A stretch of DNA of 64,000 nucleotides from Actomonas sp051209155 (GTDB lineage Bacteria; Verrucomicrobiota; Verrucomicrobiia; Opitutales; Opitutaceae). The stretch lies in assembly GCA_051209155.1 (NCBI GenBank), contig JBPJGB010000001.1; one strand, written 5' to 3'. Shown in pieces: positions 1-12,176 of this stretch (the first letter of the stretch is position 1; each line of letters begins with the position of its first letter). The position numbers and the translations under genes were made by a program. The notes under the pieces are model-generated. The model was not told where the DNA came from, searched no databases, and was given only the letters and a program-made list of their open reading frames with translations.

Positions 1-389
1 TCCTGCGAACGCAGCACGCTGCCCGGTTCGATCGTCGGGGCCTCGCCGGCGCCGAGCGTGAGGGAGACGTAGTTGCTGCCCAACAAACCCGACATCGCGA
101 TGGTGGCGACGGAGTCGGACGGCACGTCGACGGTGTCGCTGATCTGCAGCACGGCCTCGGCGAAGCGGCCGTTGAGGCGCGTTTCCTTGACGATGCCCAC
201 GGCGACGCCGGCCATGCGCACTTCGTCGCCGGACTTCAGCTCCTTGATCGTGGCGAAGCGGGCGGTGAGTTCGTAGGACTTGTCGGAGTCCAGTGCGTTG
301 CCGGAGAGGGCTTCGAAGGTCACCCAGATGAGGGCGAGTCCGAGTAGGAAAAACAGCCCCACACGGGCTGACATTTGGGCATTGTTCAT
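1..389 (-). CDS. mlaD: MlaD-like MCE-domain protein (3' end outside the window)
   Basis: This gene starts at 389 and runs off the left edge, so only about 129 residues are visible. They show a short N-terminal membrane anchor (residues about 9-26, rich in LFFLLGLAL) followed by an MCE domain, seen in FATIKELKSGDEVRMAGV and the stretch ending SGLLGSNYVSL. MCE proteins of the MlaD type form a periplasmic ring on an ABC transporter that moves phospholipids between the membranes of diderm bacteria. The start codon overlaps the stop of the ATPase gene upstream (ATGA), so the two are translationally coupled in the same operon. The family assignment is strong. Whether the full protein has one MCE domain or several cannot be seen here. 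Confidence 0.88.
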   Translation of the reverse strand, partial: MNNAQMSARVGLFFLLGLALIWVTFEALSGNALDSDKSYELTARFATIKELKSGDEVRMAGVAVGIVKETRLNGRFAEAVLQISDTVDVPSDSVATIAMSGLLGSNYVSLTLGAGEAPTIEPGSVLRSQ

Positions 390-1192
390 GATGAGGCCTC
401 CAGGGATTTGAAACGGGGATTGGCGATATCGATTCGCGGATTGAGAAATTCGGTGACGATGGGGTCCTCGCTCGCCCGCAGGTCGGCAGGCGGAGCGACG
501 ATGGCGGTGCGGCCCTGGTGCAGCAGGGCCACGCGGTCGGCGATGGTGAGCGACAGGTCGCGATCGTGAGAGACGACGATGCTGGTGACCGCGTATTCTT
601 CGCGCAGGTTCGCGATGATTTCGGCGATGGTGGCCGACATGATCGGATCGAGCTCCGAAGTCGGTTCGTCGTAGAGCAGCACCTGCGGCTCCATCACGAG
701 GGCGCGGGCGATGGCGACGCGTTTGCGCATGCCGCCGGAAAGTTCGGAAGGCATTTTCTGCGCGGCGTGCTCGATCGAGAGGATACGCAGCGCCCGCATC
801 ACGCGGTCGTGAATCTCTTTCTTCGGGCAAAGCATGTGCTCGAGCGGATAAAGCGCGAGGTTGTCGTAGACGGAGAGGGAGTTGAGCAGGGCGCCGGATT
901 GGAAGACCAGCGCGAGGGCGAAACGGTTGCGCGTCTCGGGCAGCGTCGGGTCGTGACCGTTGATGTCGATCGTGCCGGCGGTGGGCACCTCGAGTCCGGC
1001 GATGTGGCGCAGCAAGACGCTCTTGCCGGAGCCGCTGGGGCCCATGATCACGAAGATCTCGCCGGGTTCCACCTGGAACGAGATGTCTTCCAACACCTGC
1101 TGCGAGCCGTAGCGCTTCGCCACGCCGTCGATGTTGACCGCGACGGGACCGCGATCAGCACGCTCGGGAAAAGGAGTGCGGGAGAGAGGCAT
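386..1192 (-). CDS. mlaF: ABC transporter ATPase, MlaF type
   Basis: A 268-residue ATP-binding subunit that would power lipid transport by the neighbouring permease and MCE protein at the inner membrane. Visible motifs are Walker A GPSGSGKS near residue 51, the ABC signature LSGGMRKRVAIARAL, Walker B LLYDEPTSELDP, and the switch histidine in VSHDRD. The SELDP form and the GMRKR signature are typical of the MlaF/Ttg2A subfamily rather than importers of small solutes. It starts 6 bases after the permease stop and its own stop overlaps the MCE gene start. The first ~18 residues are a variable extension before the conserved core. The order permease-ATPase-MCE supports a Mla pathway, although lipid direction and substrate cannot be read from sequence. 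Confidence 0.93.
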   Translation of the reverse strand: MPLSRTPFPERADRGPVAVNIDGVAKRYGSQQVLEDISFQVEPGEIFVIMGPSGSGKSVLLRHIAGLEVPTAGTIDINGHDPTLPETRNRFALALVFQSGALLNSLSVYDNLALYPLEHMLCPKKEIHDRVMRALRILSIEHAAQKMPSELSGGMRKRVAIARALVMEPQVLLYDEPTSELDPIMSATIAEIIANLREEYAVTSIVVSHDRDLSLTIADRVALLHQGRTAIVAPPADLRASEDPIVTEFLNPRIDIANPRFKSLEASS

Positions 1193-1198
1193 GGCGGC

Positions 1199-1951
1199 TT
1201 AGGCGAGGAGCTTGGTGATGAAGTAGTCGAGGGTCAGGATCGCGATGAGCGACAGCACCACCGACTTGGTGACGGCGAGACCGATTTCGCGCGGACCGCC
1301 GCGGGTGCGCAGGCCGGTGTTGCAGGCGATCATCATGATCACGAAGCCGAAGATCTCAGCTTTGATGATGCCATCCAGGATGTCCTTGCGGGAGACGAAC
1401 TCCTGCAGCGCGCGGAAGAATTGATCGCCGGAGATGCCGATGAAGGCGACGTATTCGCAGACCACCGCGCCGCCGAACCAACCGATGAGATTGGCCAGGA
1501 TCGTAAGGACCGGCATGATGAGCAACACCGCGAGGAGCCGCGGCAGCACGAGCAGGCGCTCCGGCGGGATGTTCATCGTGATCAGCGCGTCCACCTCGGA
1601 GTTCACGCGCATGGACGCGAGCTCGGCGGTCACGGCGCTGCCGACGCGACCGGCCAGCAGGATGGCGACCATGACCGGGCCGAGTTCGCGGGCCATGGAT
1701 TCGCCGACGAGCGCGCCGATGAGTTCCTTGGCGCCGAAGTCGCGGAAACTGATGCCGGCCTGCAGCGCCAGCACGGCGCCGATGAAGAAGCACAGCACGC
1801 TGACAATGGGCAGCGAAGCGTAGCCGGCCATGTAACCCTGTTCGGCGGTGCGTTTGAGGATGCGAGGGGCGGCGGGCAACATGACAAAGGCACGCCAGGT
1901 CATGACCAGTCCGCTGCCGAAGGCCTCGAAGAAGTTGTGGATGCGCGTCAT
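1199..1951 (-). CDS. mlaE: MlaE-like ABC transporter permease
   Basis: A 250-residue membrane protein of the MlaE family, the transmembrane part of the lipid transporter. It has several hydrophobic segments, and the conserved region AVLALQAGISFRDFGAKELIG and GRVGSAVTAELASMRVNSEV is characteristic of MlaE permeases. An open frame continues upstream of position 1951, but that part is an out-of-frame reading of the previous gene. The ATG at 1951 overlaps that gene's stop by 4 bases (ATGA) and gives the usual MlaE length. It lies directly before mlaF. Confidence in the family is high. Confidence 0.92.
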   Translation of the reverse strand: MTRIHNFFEAFGSGLVMTWRAFVMLPAAPRILKRTAEQGYMAGYASLPIVSVLCFFIGAVLALQAGISFRDFGAKELIGALVGESMARELGPVMVAILLAGRVGSAVTAELASMRVNSEVDALITMNIPPERLLVLPRLLAVLLIMPVLTILANLIGWFGGAVVCEYVAFIGISGDQFFRALQEFVSRKDILDGIIKAEIFGFVIMMIACNTGLRTRGGPREIGLAVTKSVVLSLIAILTLDYFITKLLA

Positions 1952-3363
1952 GGTGCTGAGGCGGTGGAAGAAGCTTTGGCGGGCGCCCAGGCGTGGAGCT
2001 CGCCGTCGAAGGAGACGCCGAACTTGCCGGCCAAAATCGACAGGCGTTTTTCGCCCGGGGCGGTGGAAAAGGAAAGAAGCGGCCCAAGGCTGAGGGTGTG
2101 AGCGCGCTGTTCGCGGTCGCGGCGCCAACGCAGGAGATTCCAGAGCAGGCTGTGTTCGACTCGATCGGCGTTTTCGTCGGCGTCGTAGCGATAAAGCGCA
2201 AAGAGGGGCGTCCACAGTCGGCGGGTGCGTTCGTTGTGTGGGAGGAAGACTTCGATGGGGCTTAGCACCTGCACCTGCTTGCGCCCGGCCCCGTTGTCCC
2301 AGGCGCTGAAAAGCGGCCAGAGGTGGGTTTTGGACGCGGGCGGGGCGTCGGGATTGGCGAGGCTCGTCTGCACATCCGAATGGTAGAGAAAGTAGAGCAA
2401 CTGGCGACGGTGGTGGGCCAAGGTCCGGTCGCGCCACATGGCCTCGCGCCACAACGGCCACATGATCCAGGTCTTCTTGTGTCCGCGGATTTCGGAATGG
2501 GAGTAGAACGGCGCCCAGCGATTGACGGTGCGGTTCTCACCGCGGCCCTGCACCCACAGCGGCCACAGGTAGTGGGTAGCGTGGTAGCGATAGGGATCGG
2601 TGCGATCGACGTATCCAAAAAATGGCCACAGATAGGTTTCGCTCACGTAACCCTCGGAGCGGTCGAGGGCGTAGAAAGGCAGGAATCCCGTCTGCAGTTT
2701 CACCGGCGCATCGACCGGGCCGGTGCGTTTGCGATAGTAGAGTGGCCAGACGGCAAAACTCTCCGCATAGCCGCCGTCGAGCGCCGCGCGATGGCCGCCG
2801 AGCGGCCAGAACTCAAAGCCGCGTTGTTCCTCGCCACTGATCGTTTTGATGAAGGGCCACGGGGTCGTGGTCGTGACGACGTCGCCCTTTTCGAAGCGAC
2901 CGTAGAGCGGAAACAACGCAAACTGCAGGCGGTCCTGGCCAAAACGTTGCGGGATGTCGCCGTAGAGCGGGAACAGCGCGTGGTAGTCATCCTCGGCCTC
3001 CACTTCGCTGTCCCGCGAGAAGTAAAAGGGCCAGGCGTCGAAACGAGTCACGCCGGTCGCGTCGCTGCGCTCGTGGTTGATGAGGTTGAAGAACGACCAA
3101 CGATCATTCTCGGCGGCGGGAGTCACCTCGCGATGCCACAGCGGATACAGGAAGCTCGTGGAGATCAGCTCGCCCTTTTGATTTCGCACTTCGTCCCACA
3201 GCGGGCGAAAACCGGTCACGGTGTGACCCTCGCTGGTCGGGCCGCGAAACCAGAAGGGCCCGACATCGACGGCCGGCTTCGGCTCAGCCGCCAGCCCCAG
3301 CGCGCCGACCGCGAGGGCCAGCGCACCCAACCGTGAAACGGGGCGGCAGATGTGATGAAGCAT
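1948..3363 (-). CDS. exported WPL/FPLY-repeat protein heading the Mla operon
   Basis: This protein is not assignable to a characterised family. Starting at the ATG at 3363 it has about 471 residues and a clear signal peptide (LGALALAVGALGLAAEPK, cleavage near LAA/EP); an upstream ATG at 3411 would add 16 residues and weaken the signal. The mature part is made of repeated aromatic motifs about 25-40 residues apart: FPLYG, WPFI, FWPLG, VWPLYY, FLPFYA, LWPFFGY, LWPLW, WAPFYS, MWPLW, LWPLF, TPLFALY. Such alternation of a Trp/Pro/Leu turn with aromatic strands suggests a repetitive beta fold, possibly an outer-membrane barrel or propeller (inference). The stop overlaps the mlaE start, so it is co-translated with the lipid transporter and could be its outer-membrane or periplasmic partner. 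A 12-bp palindrome (TTAGGCACCTAA, 3416-3427) lies just upstream. Confidence 0.7.
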   Translation of the reverse strand: MLHHICRPVSRLGALALAVGALGLAAEPKPAVDVGPFWFRGPTSEGHTVTGFRPLWDEVRNQKGELISTSFLYPLWHREVTPAAENDRWSFFNLINHERSDATGVTRFDAWPFYFSRDSEVEAEDDYHALFPLYGDIPQRFGQDRLQFALFPLYGRFEKGDVVTTTTPWPFIKTISGEEQRGFEFWPLGGHRAALDGGYAESFAVWPLYYRKRTGPVDAPVKLQTGFLPFYALDRSEGYVSETYLWPFFGYVDRTDPYRYHATHYLWPLWVQGRGENRTVNRWAPFYSHSEIRGHKKTWIMWPLWREAMWRDRTLAHHRRQLLYFLYHSDVQTSLANPDAPPASKTHLWPLFSAWDNGAGRKQVQVLSPIEVFLPHNERTRRLWTPLFALYRYDADENADRVEHSLLWNLLRWRRDREQRAHTLSLGPLLSFSTAPGEKRLSILAGKFGVSFDGELHAWAPAKASSTASAP

Positions 3364-3538
3364 GGATTGGAAAGAGAGTCTCGAAGGGCCGGAAAGCATC
3401 CCGCGAGACATTTAATTAGGCACCTAACTATGTAGCAGGTTCCCTAAACGCAACCGACAGCGGGCACTTCACCTCGAATTTTAGCGGACGGGGTGAAAAC
3501 GGACTCTACGCAAAGGTGCGCAAATCCGGTGAAGCGGT

Positions 3539-4516
3539 TCAGACCGCGAGCGATTCTCCCGGTTCGAGCGTGCGAAACATGCGTTCCGGCACCCCGATTT
3601 CGGCGAGCGCCTCCCGCAGCGCTTTGACCGGAGCGTCGATCGCTTCGTCGGTGAGCTGAAAGGAGCCCCAGTGGATGCCGATACTGCGGGAGGCGCCCAC
3701 AGTCCGGTGGATGCGGACGGCCTCGGCTGGATTGCAGTGTTGTTCGGCCATGAACCAACGAGGTTCGTAAGCCCCGATCGGGATGAGGGCGAGATCCGGT
3801 GGGCCGCAGCGCTCGCGCACATCGCCGAAAAAGTGATCATCCCACGCGGTGTCACCGGTGTAGAACACGGTGCGGCCGCCGGCGTGGATGAAGAATCCCG
3901 ACCACAGGCGATGGTTGCGGCTGCCGCTGAGACGGTTGCTCCAGTGGCGGGCAGGGGTGGCCCGCACGTGGAAGCCGGCTCCGATCTCGTGGGCCTCCCA
4001 CCAGTCCAGCTCGACGATCCGGTCGTCGGTAAATCCGAATCGGCGCAGCAGCGCGCCGTTGCCCAGCGGCGTGATCACCAACGGCGGTTCCGGCAACGCC
4101 GCGAAACGGCGCAGGGTGGGCGCGTCGCAGTGGTCGTAGTGGTCGTGGCTGAGCAGGATGACGCGAATCGGCGGCAGATCGTCCCAAGCGACCCCGGGCG
4201 GGTGCACGCGCTGTGGGCCGGCCCAGGAAAACGGACTCACGCGCTCGCTGAGCACCGGGTCGGTGAGCACGTTGCCGTGGCGGGTTTGGAGCAGCACCGA
4301 GGAGTGGTTGATCCACGTGGCGGTGATCGTGCCGTCGGTGGGAGCCGGCGGCAGCGGGTGGGTTTTGACCTCGATCGAGGCCGGCCAGGCGCTGCCGCGC
4401 GAGGTCAGTTTCCAACGCAGCACATCCAGCCACGACCGGTTCGTGTGCGACCGGGGATTAAAGAAGCGGCGACCATCGCAATGGTCGGAGATGGGAAATG
4501 TGCGGGAGGCAGCCAT
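3539..4516 (-). CDS. metallo-beta-lactamase-fold hydrolase, UlaG / NAPE-PLD-like
   Basis: A 325-residue metal-dependent hydrolase. The metal-binding signature HDHYDHCD (HxHxDH) is at about residue 108, followed by a later His in ATPARHWS and Asp in YTGDTAWDDHF, and a C-terminal IGIHWGSF. The N-terminal SDHCDGRRFFNP resembles the opening of RomA / NAPE-PLD-like proteins, which cleave phosphodiester or lactone bonds; the true substrate is unknown. It is probably cytoplasmic, as there is no signal peptide. It stands alone on the minus strand, divergent from rsmD. Confidence 0.87.
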   Translation of the reverse strand: MAASRTFPISDHCDGRRFFNPRSHTNRSWLDVLRWKLTSRGSAWPASIEVKTHPLPPAPTDGTITATWINHSSVLLQTRHGNVLTDPVLSERVSPFSWAGPQRVHPPGVAWDDLPPIRVILLSHDHYDHCDAPTLRRFAALPEPPLVITPLGNGALLRRFGFTDDRIVELDWWEAHEIGAGFHVRATPARHWSNRLSGSRNHRLWSGFFIHAGGRTVFYTGDTAWDDHFFGDVRERCGPPDLALIPIGAYEPRWFMAEQHCNPAEAVRIHRTVGASRSIGIHWGSFQLTDEAIDAPVKALREALAEIGVPERMFRTLEPGESLAV

Positions 4517-4681
4517 GGGACGAGCGCGGAGGCGGGAGACGGAAGCCGGCGGGACGTTGTCTCCTTACGTCGCGGGGGTGAAGCGCAGATTTTATGCAAA
4601 TTGGCCCATGCCGGTTTTTTATGACGCGGGACGCCTTGCTTCGCGTTTGCCAACCCGCCGACGAAACTGTGCGCTGCGCCG

Positions 4682-5257
4682 ATGCGAATCAGTGGAGGCG
4701 TGGCCAGAGGAATCACCTTGCAGGTCCCCAAGGGCGACGCGGTGCGACCGGCGACCGACGGGATGCGCCAAGCCGTGTTCTCCAGTCTCGGCGCGCGGGT
4801 GGAGGGGGCGCGCTTTTTGGATCTCTTTGCCGGCAGCGGCGCCTACGGGCTGGAGGCGCTGAGTCGCGGCGCCGTCGGCGGGATGTGGGTGGAGCAACAC
4901 CGGCGCACGGTCGCGTTGTTGAAGCAGAACCTGGCCGCGGTGTGCCGGAGCTTGGGGCGGACGGTCGATGGTGAGTTGCAGGTGGTGGCAGGTGATGCGC
5001 TCACGGTTCCGTGGCCGGAAAGGGAGGCGGCGCCGGACCTCGTTTTCATCGATCCGCCGTATCCGATCATCGAAACGGTCGCGCCGAAGCTTTTCGCGCG
5101 CATGGCGGAACGTTGGACCGACGCCACTGCGGCACCGCTGGTGCTCTTTGAGTTGCCCGGAGAACTGGAGCTCGCGCCGCCGGGCTGGGACTGCGTGCGT
5201 CGGGTGGGGAAGGGAAAGCGCCAGCCTTCGGTGGCCGTCTTCAGTCGGCAGCCGTAG
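4682..5257 (+). CDS. rsmD: 16S rRNA (guanine966-N2)-methyltransferase RsmD
   Basis: A 191-residue SAM-dependent methyltransferase that modifies G966 of 16S rRNA during 30S assembly. It begins with the family hallmark MRISGGVARG, has the SAM-binding motif DLFAGSGAYGLEALSRGA near residue 43, and the catalytic NPPY-type motif as FIDPPYP near residue 120. Length and order match the RsmD family. Its last 17 bases overlap the convergent rsmE gene, so the two small-subunit rRNA methyltransferases sit tail to tail. Confidence 0.93.
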   Translation: MRISGGVARGITLQVPKGDAVRPATDGMRQAVFSSLGARVEGARFLDLFAGSGAYGLEALSRGAVGGMWVEQHRRTVALLKQNLAAVCRSLGRTVDGELQVVAGDALTVPWPEREAAPDLVFIDPPYPIIETVAPKLFARMAERWTDATAAPLVLFELPGELELAPPGWDCVRRVGKGKRQPSVAVFSRQP

Positions 5258-5969
5258 CGCGGGTGGCGTTGAGCAAGGTCATTGCAGCCGTGACCGCGGT
5301 TTCCAACCGCAGCACCCGGTCGCCGAGGTGCCGCCGCTGCGCGCCCTGCTCGGCCAGGATGGCGCGGTCGCGATCGTCCCAACCGCGTTCGGGGCCCAGA
5401 CACAGGACAACCGGGCCGTTGGCCGCGGAGAGTTTGGTCGCGTGCAGCGGTGTGTCGGCACCGTAGTTGTCGAGCGAGAGGAGGGACGCGCCGGCTGGGG
5501 TTTTTTGCAGGGCGGTGGCGAGATCGTGGTGCCAGGTCACCTCGGGCAGATGGGTGTCGAAAGCCTGGGCGGCGCCGGCGATCACGTGCCGCCGCCACGC
5601 GTCCTTTTGCCACAAGGAACTGGTCGCATAATTCGGATCACTGCGTGCGGTGGCGACGAAGTGGAGCGCGGTCGCGCCCAAGGTGGTGGCGTCGCGCAGG
5701 ATGTCGCGGGCGGTCTGCGGCCGTGGCAGCCCGATGATGAGGATGGTCGGCGGCGGCGCCGGGTGCGGCGGCGCCCAGTCGAATGCGAGCTGGACGGCCG
5801 CGGCTGCGATCGCGGTGACCTTGGCTTTGCCGCGCGGCCCGTTGAGGAGGCCCACGTCGAGCTCGTCGCCCACGTCGCGGCGCAGAACCCGCAGGATGTG
5901 TTGCGCGCGTTCGTCCGTGCGGGCGAGCGGTTGGTCGAGTTCGCTCTGGTCGAAGAGGACGATATTCAT
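5241..5969 (-). CDS. rsmE: 16S rRNA (uracil1498-N3)-methyltransferase RsmE
   Basis: A 242-residue SPOUT-class methyltransferase acting on U1498 of 16S rRNA. Visible family features are QHILRVLRRDVGDELDVG at the PUA-like N-terminus, the SAM-binding knot element LCLGPERGWDDRDRAIL, and the C-terminal HLGDRVLRLETAV. The usual GPEGG appears here as GPERG. It is convergent with and overlaps rsmD by 17 bases. Downstream of its promoter side lies the tRNA-Gly gene. Confidence 0.93.
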   Translation of the reverse strand: MNIVLFDQSELDQPLARTDERAQHILRVLRRDVGDELDVGLLNGPRGKAKVTAIAAAAVQLAFDWAPPHPAPPPTILIIGLPRPQTARDILRDATTLGATALHFVATARSDPNYATSSLWQKDAWRRHVIAGAAQAFDTHLPEVTWHHDLATALQKTPAGASLLSLDNYGADTPLHATKLSAANGPVVLCLGPERGWDDRDRAILAEQGAQRRHLGDRVLRLETAVTAAMTLLNATRATAAD

Positions 5970-6025
5970 GGCGCCGATTCCCGCTGGGCCCGCCAGCCGA
6001 AGTCCCGCCTCCGGGGAGCGAAGGC

Positions 6026-6099
6026 TGGTGCGGCTGGACGGAATCGAACCGACGACATCTGTGTGGAAGACAGAGGTTTTACCACTAAACTACAGCCGC
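6026..6099 (-). tRNA. tRNA-Gly (anticodon TCC)
   Basis: Read on the minus strand this folds as a 74-nt tRNA. The acceptor stem GCGGCTG pairs with CAGCCGC, the D stem is GTTT/AAAC, and the anticodon stem TCTGT/ACAGA encloses loop CTTCCAC, giving anticodon TCC (reads GGA). A TTCGATT T-loop, discriminator A and an encoded CCA end follow. The T stem appears to have one T-T mismatch. Confidence 0.95.
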
Positions 6100-6299
6100 G
6101 ATGAGGGCGGAAGCATCGACCGCTGCCTTCATGGGTCAAGCCCGCGCTTGGTGCCGGGCGGTGAATTGTCAGGCCGCCGCCGCGTCGACCAAACGCGACT
6201 CCGGCGTCCATGGCGGGCCTCGGAAGCGGCTGCGTTTTAGCACTTTCTTGACGGGGGAATGGAGTTGCCGGGTGGAGATGGAGTCCTTTCGCTCGGGGA

Positions 6300-7481
6300 A
6301 TGGCTTTCATTTCCAGTGGCGCTTCGGGTTCAGCGGCTTCCAAGAAAACTCCGGCGGGAAAATCGAAGAAGGAAGGCTTCTGGGCTTCGCAGGATTTGGC
6401 GAAGCAGAAGGCCAACGAAAAGAAAGCGAAGAACTACAAACTGCCGCTGGAGGAGCTGGCCATCTTTACCCAGCAGCTCTCTTCGCTGCTCACCGCGGGT
6501 CTGCCGCTGGTGCAGTGTCTGGAAGCCTTGCAGGATCAGACCGAAGACCAGGTTTTCCGCATCGTGATTCGCGATGTGCGCGGAGAGATCTCCGCCGGTA
6601 ATTCGTTTTCCACCGCGGTGAAGCGCTTCCCCAAAGCCTTCAACACGCTCTTTGTTTCGATGGTTGAAGCCGGTGAGGCCTCTGGTGCGTTGTCGGAGAT
6701 TTTGGGCAAGGTGGCCTCGTATTTCGAAGCCAGTGTGAAACTCACCAAGAAAGTGAAGTCGGCCATGACCTATCCGATCGCGGTCATCGGTCTGGCCATC
6801 GCACTCGTGAACGTGCTGCTGATCTTCGTCATCCCGGTGTTTGCCGACATGTTTGCGGACTTCGGCGCACAGCTCCCGGCACCGACCCAGTTCCTCATCG
6901 ACCTGTCGGATTTTCTGAAGGCGAACATCATCTACATCATCATCGGGTGTATCATCTTTGTCTGGATCTTCCGAAAGGTCGTCGCGACCCCCAAAGGTCG
7001 CGAAATCAAGGACAAGGCGCTCGTGCGCGCGCCGATTTTTGGCAACCTGATCCACAAGATCGCACTGTCCCGCTTCTGCCGCACCTACGCGACGCTGGTG
7101 CGTTCCGGCGTGCCGATCCTGCGCACCCTGGAAATCGTATCCTCGGCCTCCAACAAGGTGCAGATCGAAGGCGCCTGTGTCGAAATAGCCCGACACGTCA
7201 GCCAAGGCGGCCAGGTTTCGGAGATCATGGCCTCCAACCCCTTCTTCCCGCCGATGATGAAACACATGATCAAGGCGGGCGAAACCACGGGCAACGTGGA
7301 CGGCATGATGAACAAAATCGCCGATTTCTATGATACTGAGGCAGAAGCAACTGTGGCCTCACTTACCTCGCTGATCGAGCCGATGTTGATCGTTTTCCTC
7401 GGTGTGGTGGTCGGTGGTATCGTCATGGCGATGTTCCTTCCGATTTTCCAGCTCGGCGCGGTGGCCGGCGGCTTGCAATAG
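6300..7481 (+). CDS. type II secretion / type IV pilus inner-membrane protein, GspF/PilC family
   Basis: A 393-residue polytopic inner-membrane protein of the T2SSF family, which forms the platform for pseudopilus or pilus assembly. It shows two copies of the family domain: the first around LAIFTQQLSSLLTAGLPLVQCLEAL (residues about 50-75) and the second around LSRFCRTYATLVRSGVPILRTLE (about 255-280), each followed by hydrophobic helices, with the typical C-terminal PMLIVFLGVVVGGIVMAMFLPIF. A Lys-rich N-terminal tail precedes the first domain. No ATPase, pilin or secretin gene is adjacent, so the rest of the machinery must lie elsewhere. The following regulator gene is 61 bases downstream and may be cotranscribed. 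Confidence 0.9.
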   Translation: MAFISSGASGSAASKKTPAGKSKKEGFWASQDLAKQKANEKKAKNYKLPLEELAIFTQQLSSLLTAGLPLVQCLEALQDQTEDQVFRIVIRDVRGEISAGNSFSTAVKRFPKAFNTLFVSMVEAGEASGALSEILGKVASYFEASVKLTKKVKSAMTYPIAVIGLAIALVNVLLIFVIPVFADMFADFGAQLPAPTQFLIDLSDFLKANIIYIIIGCIIFVWIFRKVVATPKGREIKDKALVRAPIFGNLIHKIALSRFCRTYATLVRSGVPILRTLEIVSSASNKVQIEGACVEIARHVSQGGQVSEIMASNPFFPPMMKHMIKAGETTGNVDGMMNKIADFYDTEAEATVASLTSLIEPMLIVFLGVVVGGIVMAMFLPIFQLGAVAGGLQ

Positions 7482-7542
7482 CCCGCCGCATGGCCCTCGC
7501 TGAAAAACCCGCGGTTCTCACCTGACCGCTGTCACTCCCGTT

Positions 7543-8796
7543 ATGCCTTCCGTTCTCATCGTCGACGATTTGCTCTCCATCCACGAGATGTTGGATGCGG
7601 TTATCCAGCCCACTGGATACGCCACGGCATTCGCCACCGATGGCGAGAAAGGTCTGGCGCGCTACAAGGAGGAACGCTTCGACCTGGTCCTGGCCGACAT
7701 CGACATGAAGCCGATGGACGGCATCACGCTGCTCAAGCAGCTCAAGGCCTACGATCCCACCGCCGTGGTGATCATCATGACCGCTTACGCCTCCACCGAG
7801 AGCGCGATCCAGGCGCTCAAGTTCGGCGCCTTCGACTACCTGCAAAAACCGTTCCGGGTCGACGAGCTCATCAGCACACTGCGACGCGGCATCGAGTTTC
7901 GCGAGTTCCAGGCCAGGCGCGCCAACGCCAGCACACCGGAGGTGGAGGAGGCCGACATCGAGGCCCGCATCGTCGGCTCCAGTGCCGAGATGAAACGCCT
8001 GCGCCAGCAGGTGCAGCGCCTCGCCGCCGCGCGCACCCCGGTCTTGCTCCAAGGCGAGGCCGGCACGGGGAAGGCGGCGATCGCCGAACTGCTTCACCTC
8101 GGCAGCGCCGAAGAGGGCGCGGAGCTCGTGCGCATCGACTGCGCGCTCAGTTCCGAGACCAATTTTGCCAAGGGCCTCATGGGGGAGAACGGCGCTGGCG
8201 GCGAATGGGTGCAACAGGCCCGCGATGGCACGCTGTTGCTCGAACGCCTGGAGGCGCTGCCTCTCGAGATGCAGCAGGAACTCGTGAGTGTCCTGCGCAA
8301 CACCGCCCATCGTTTCCGCCTTGTCTGCACGACCGCGGAGGATCTGGAGCTGATGACCGACGAAGGTCGGTTCCACGACGAGTTGTTCTACCGGGTGGCC
8401 TCGCTGCCGGTGAGCTTGCCGCCGCTGCGCAAGCACATCGCGGATTTGCCGGACCTCATCCGGAGCATTCTGGCAAAATCGACCAACCCGCAGTTTGACG
8501 CCAAGCTCATCGAGTTTTCGCCCGAGGCCATGCAGGTGTTCGAGGCTTACCGTTGGCCGGGCAACATTCTGGAGCTCAACCAGGTCGTTACCCGCATCGC
8601 GGCGACCAGTGAGTCGCGAATGGTCTCGGCGGAGCAATTGCCCACTCGCCTCAAGGAGTTGAGCCAGTGGCCGTCGCTGGCCGATCACCTGGCCGAGCAA
8701 CGTCGCCAATACATCGAGATGGTCCTGCACGCCTGCCGCGGCGATCGTGGCGAAGCCAGCCGCGTGCTCGGAATCGATCCGGCTGAATTGTCCTGA
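7543..8796 (+). CDS. NtrC-like response regulator with degenerate AAA+ domain and cut-short HTH
   Basis: A 417-residue protein with a receiver domain (acidic pocket D8/D9, phosphoacceptor D52, T80, K102 in LQKPF), a NtrC-type AAA+ domain and a C-terminal Fis-like segment. The receiver is intact. The AAA+ domain is not typical: Walker A is GEAGTGKA (near 171-178), the Walker B LDE is replaced by LER (E234, R235), and the GAFTGA loop that contacts sigma-54 is missing (GENGAGGEW at 214-222). The sensor region LFYR and PWPGN-like RWPGNILELN are kept. The HTH is cut off after GIDPAELS. It therefore probably does not activate sigma-54 promoters; a phosphorylation-dependent scaffold or DNA-free regulator is a possible role (inference). 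It follows the GspF/PilC-like gene. Confidence 0.85.
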   Translation: MPSVLIVDDLLSIHEMLDAVIQPTGYATAFATDGEKGLARYKEERFDLVLADIDMKPMDGITLLKQLKAYDPTAVVIIMTAYASTESAIQALKFGAFDYLQKPFRVDELISTLRRGIEFREFQARRANASTPEVEEADIEARIVGSSAEMKRLRQQVQRLAAARTPVLLQGEAGTGKAAIAELLHLGSAEEGAELVRIDCALSSETNFAKGLMGENGAGGEWVQQARDGTLLLERLEALPLEMQQELVSVLRNTAHRFRLVCTTAEDLELMTDEGRFHDELFYRVASLPVSLPPLRKHIADLPDLIRSILAKSTNPQFDAKLIEFSPEAMQVFEAYRWPGNILELNQVVTRIAATSESRMVSAEQLPTRLKELSQWPSLADHLAEQRRQYIEMVLHACRGDRGEASRVLGIDPAELS

Positions 8797-8914
8797 TCCG
8801 GGCCGCCGGTAAGGGAGGGCGCCGCCAGGGTGGATTCGTTCCGCGCGCCCGGGAACCCGAGTTCACGCTTGCGCCGTCAGTTGGGGCCACCAACCGTCTG
8901 TGGAGCCTACGCAT

Positions 8915-12154
<3,240 letters not shown>

Positions 12155-12176
12155 TTCCGTTTCATCGCCCCCGACC

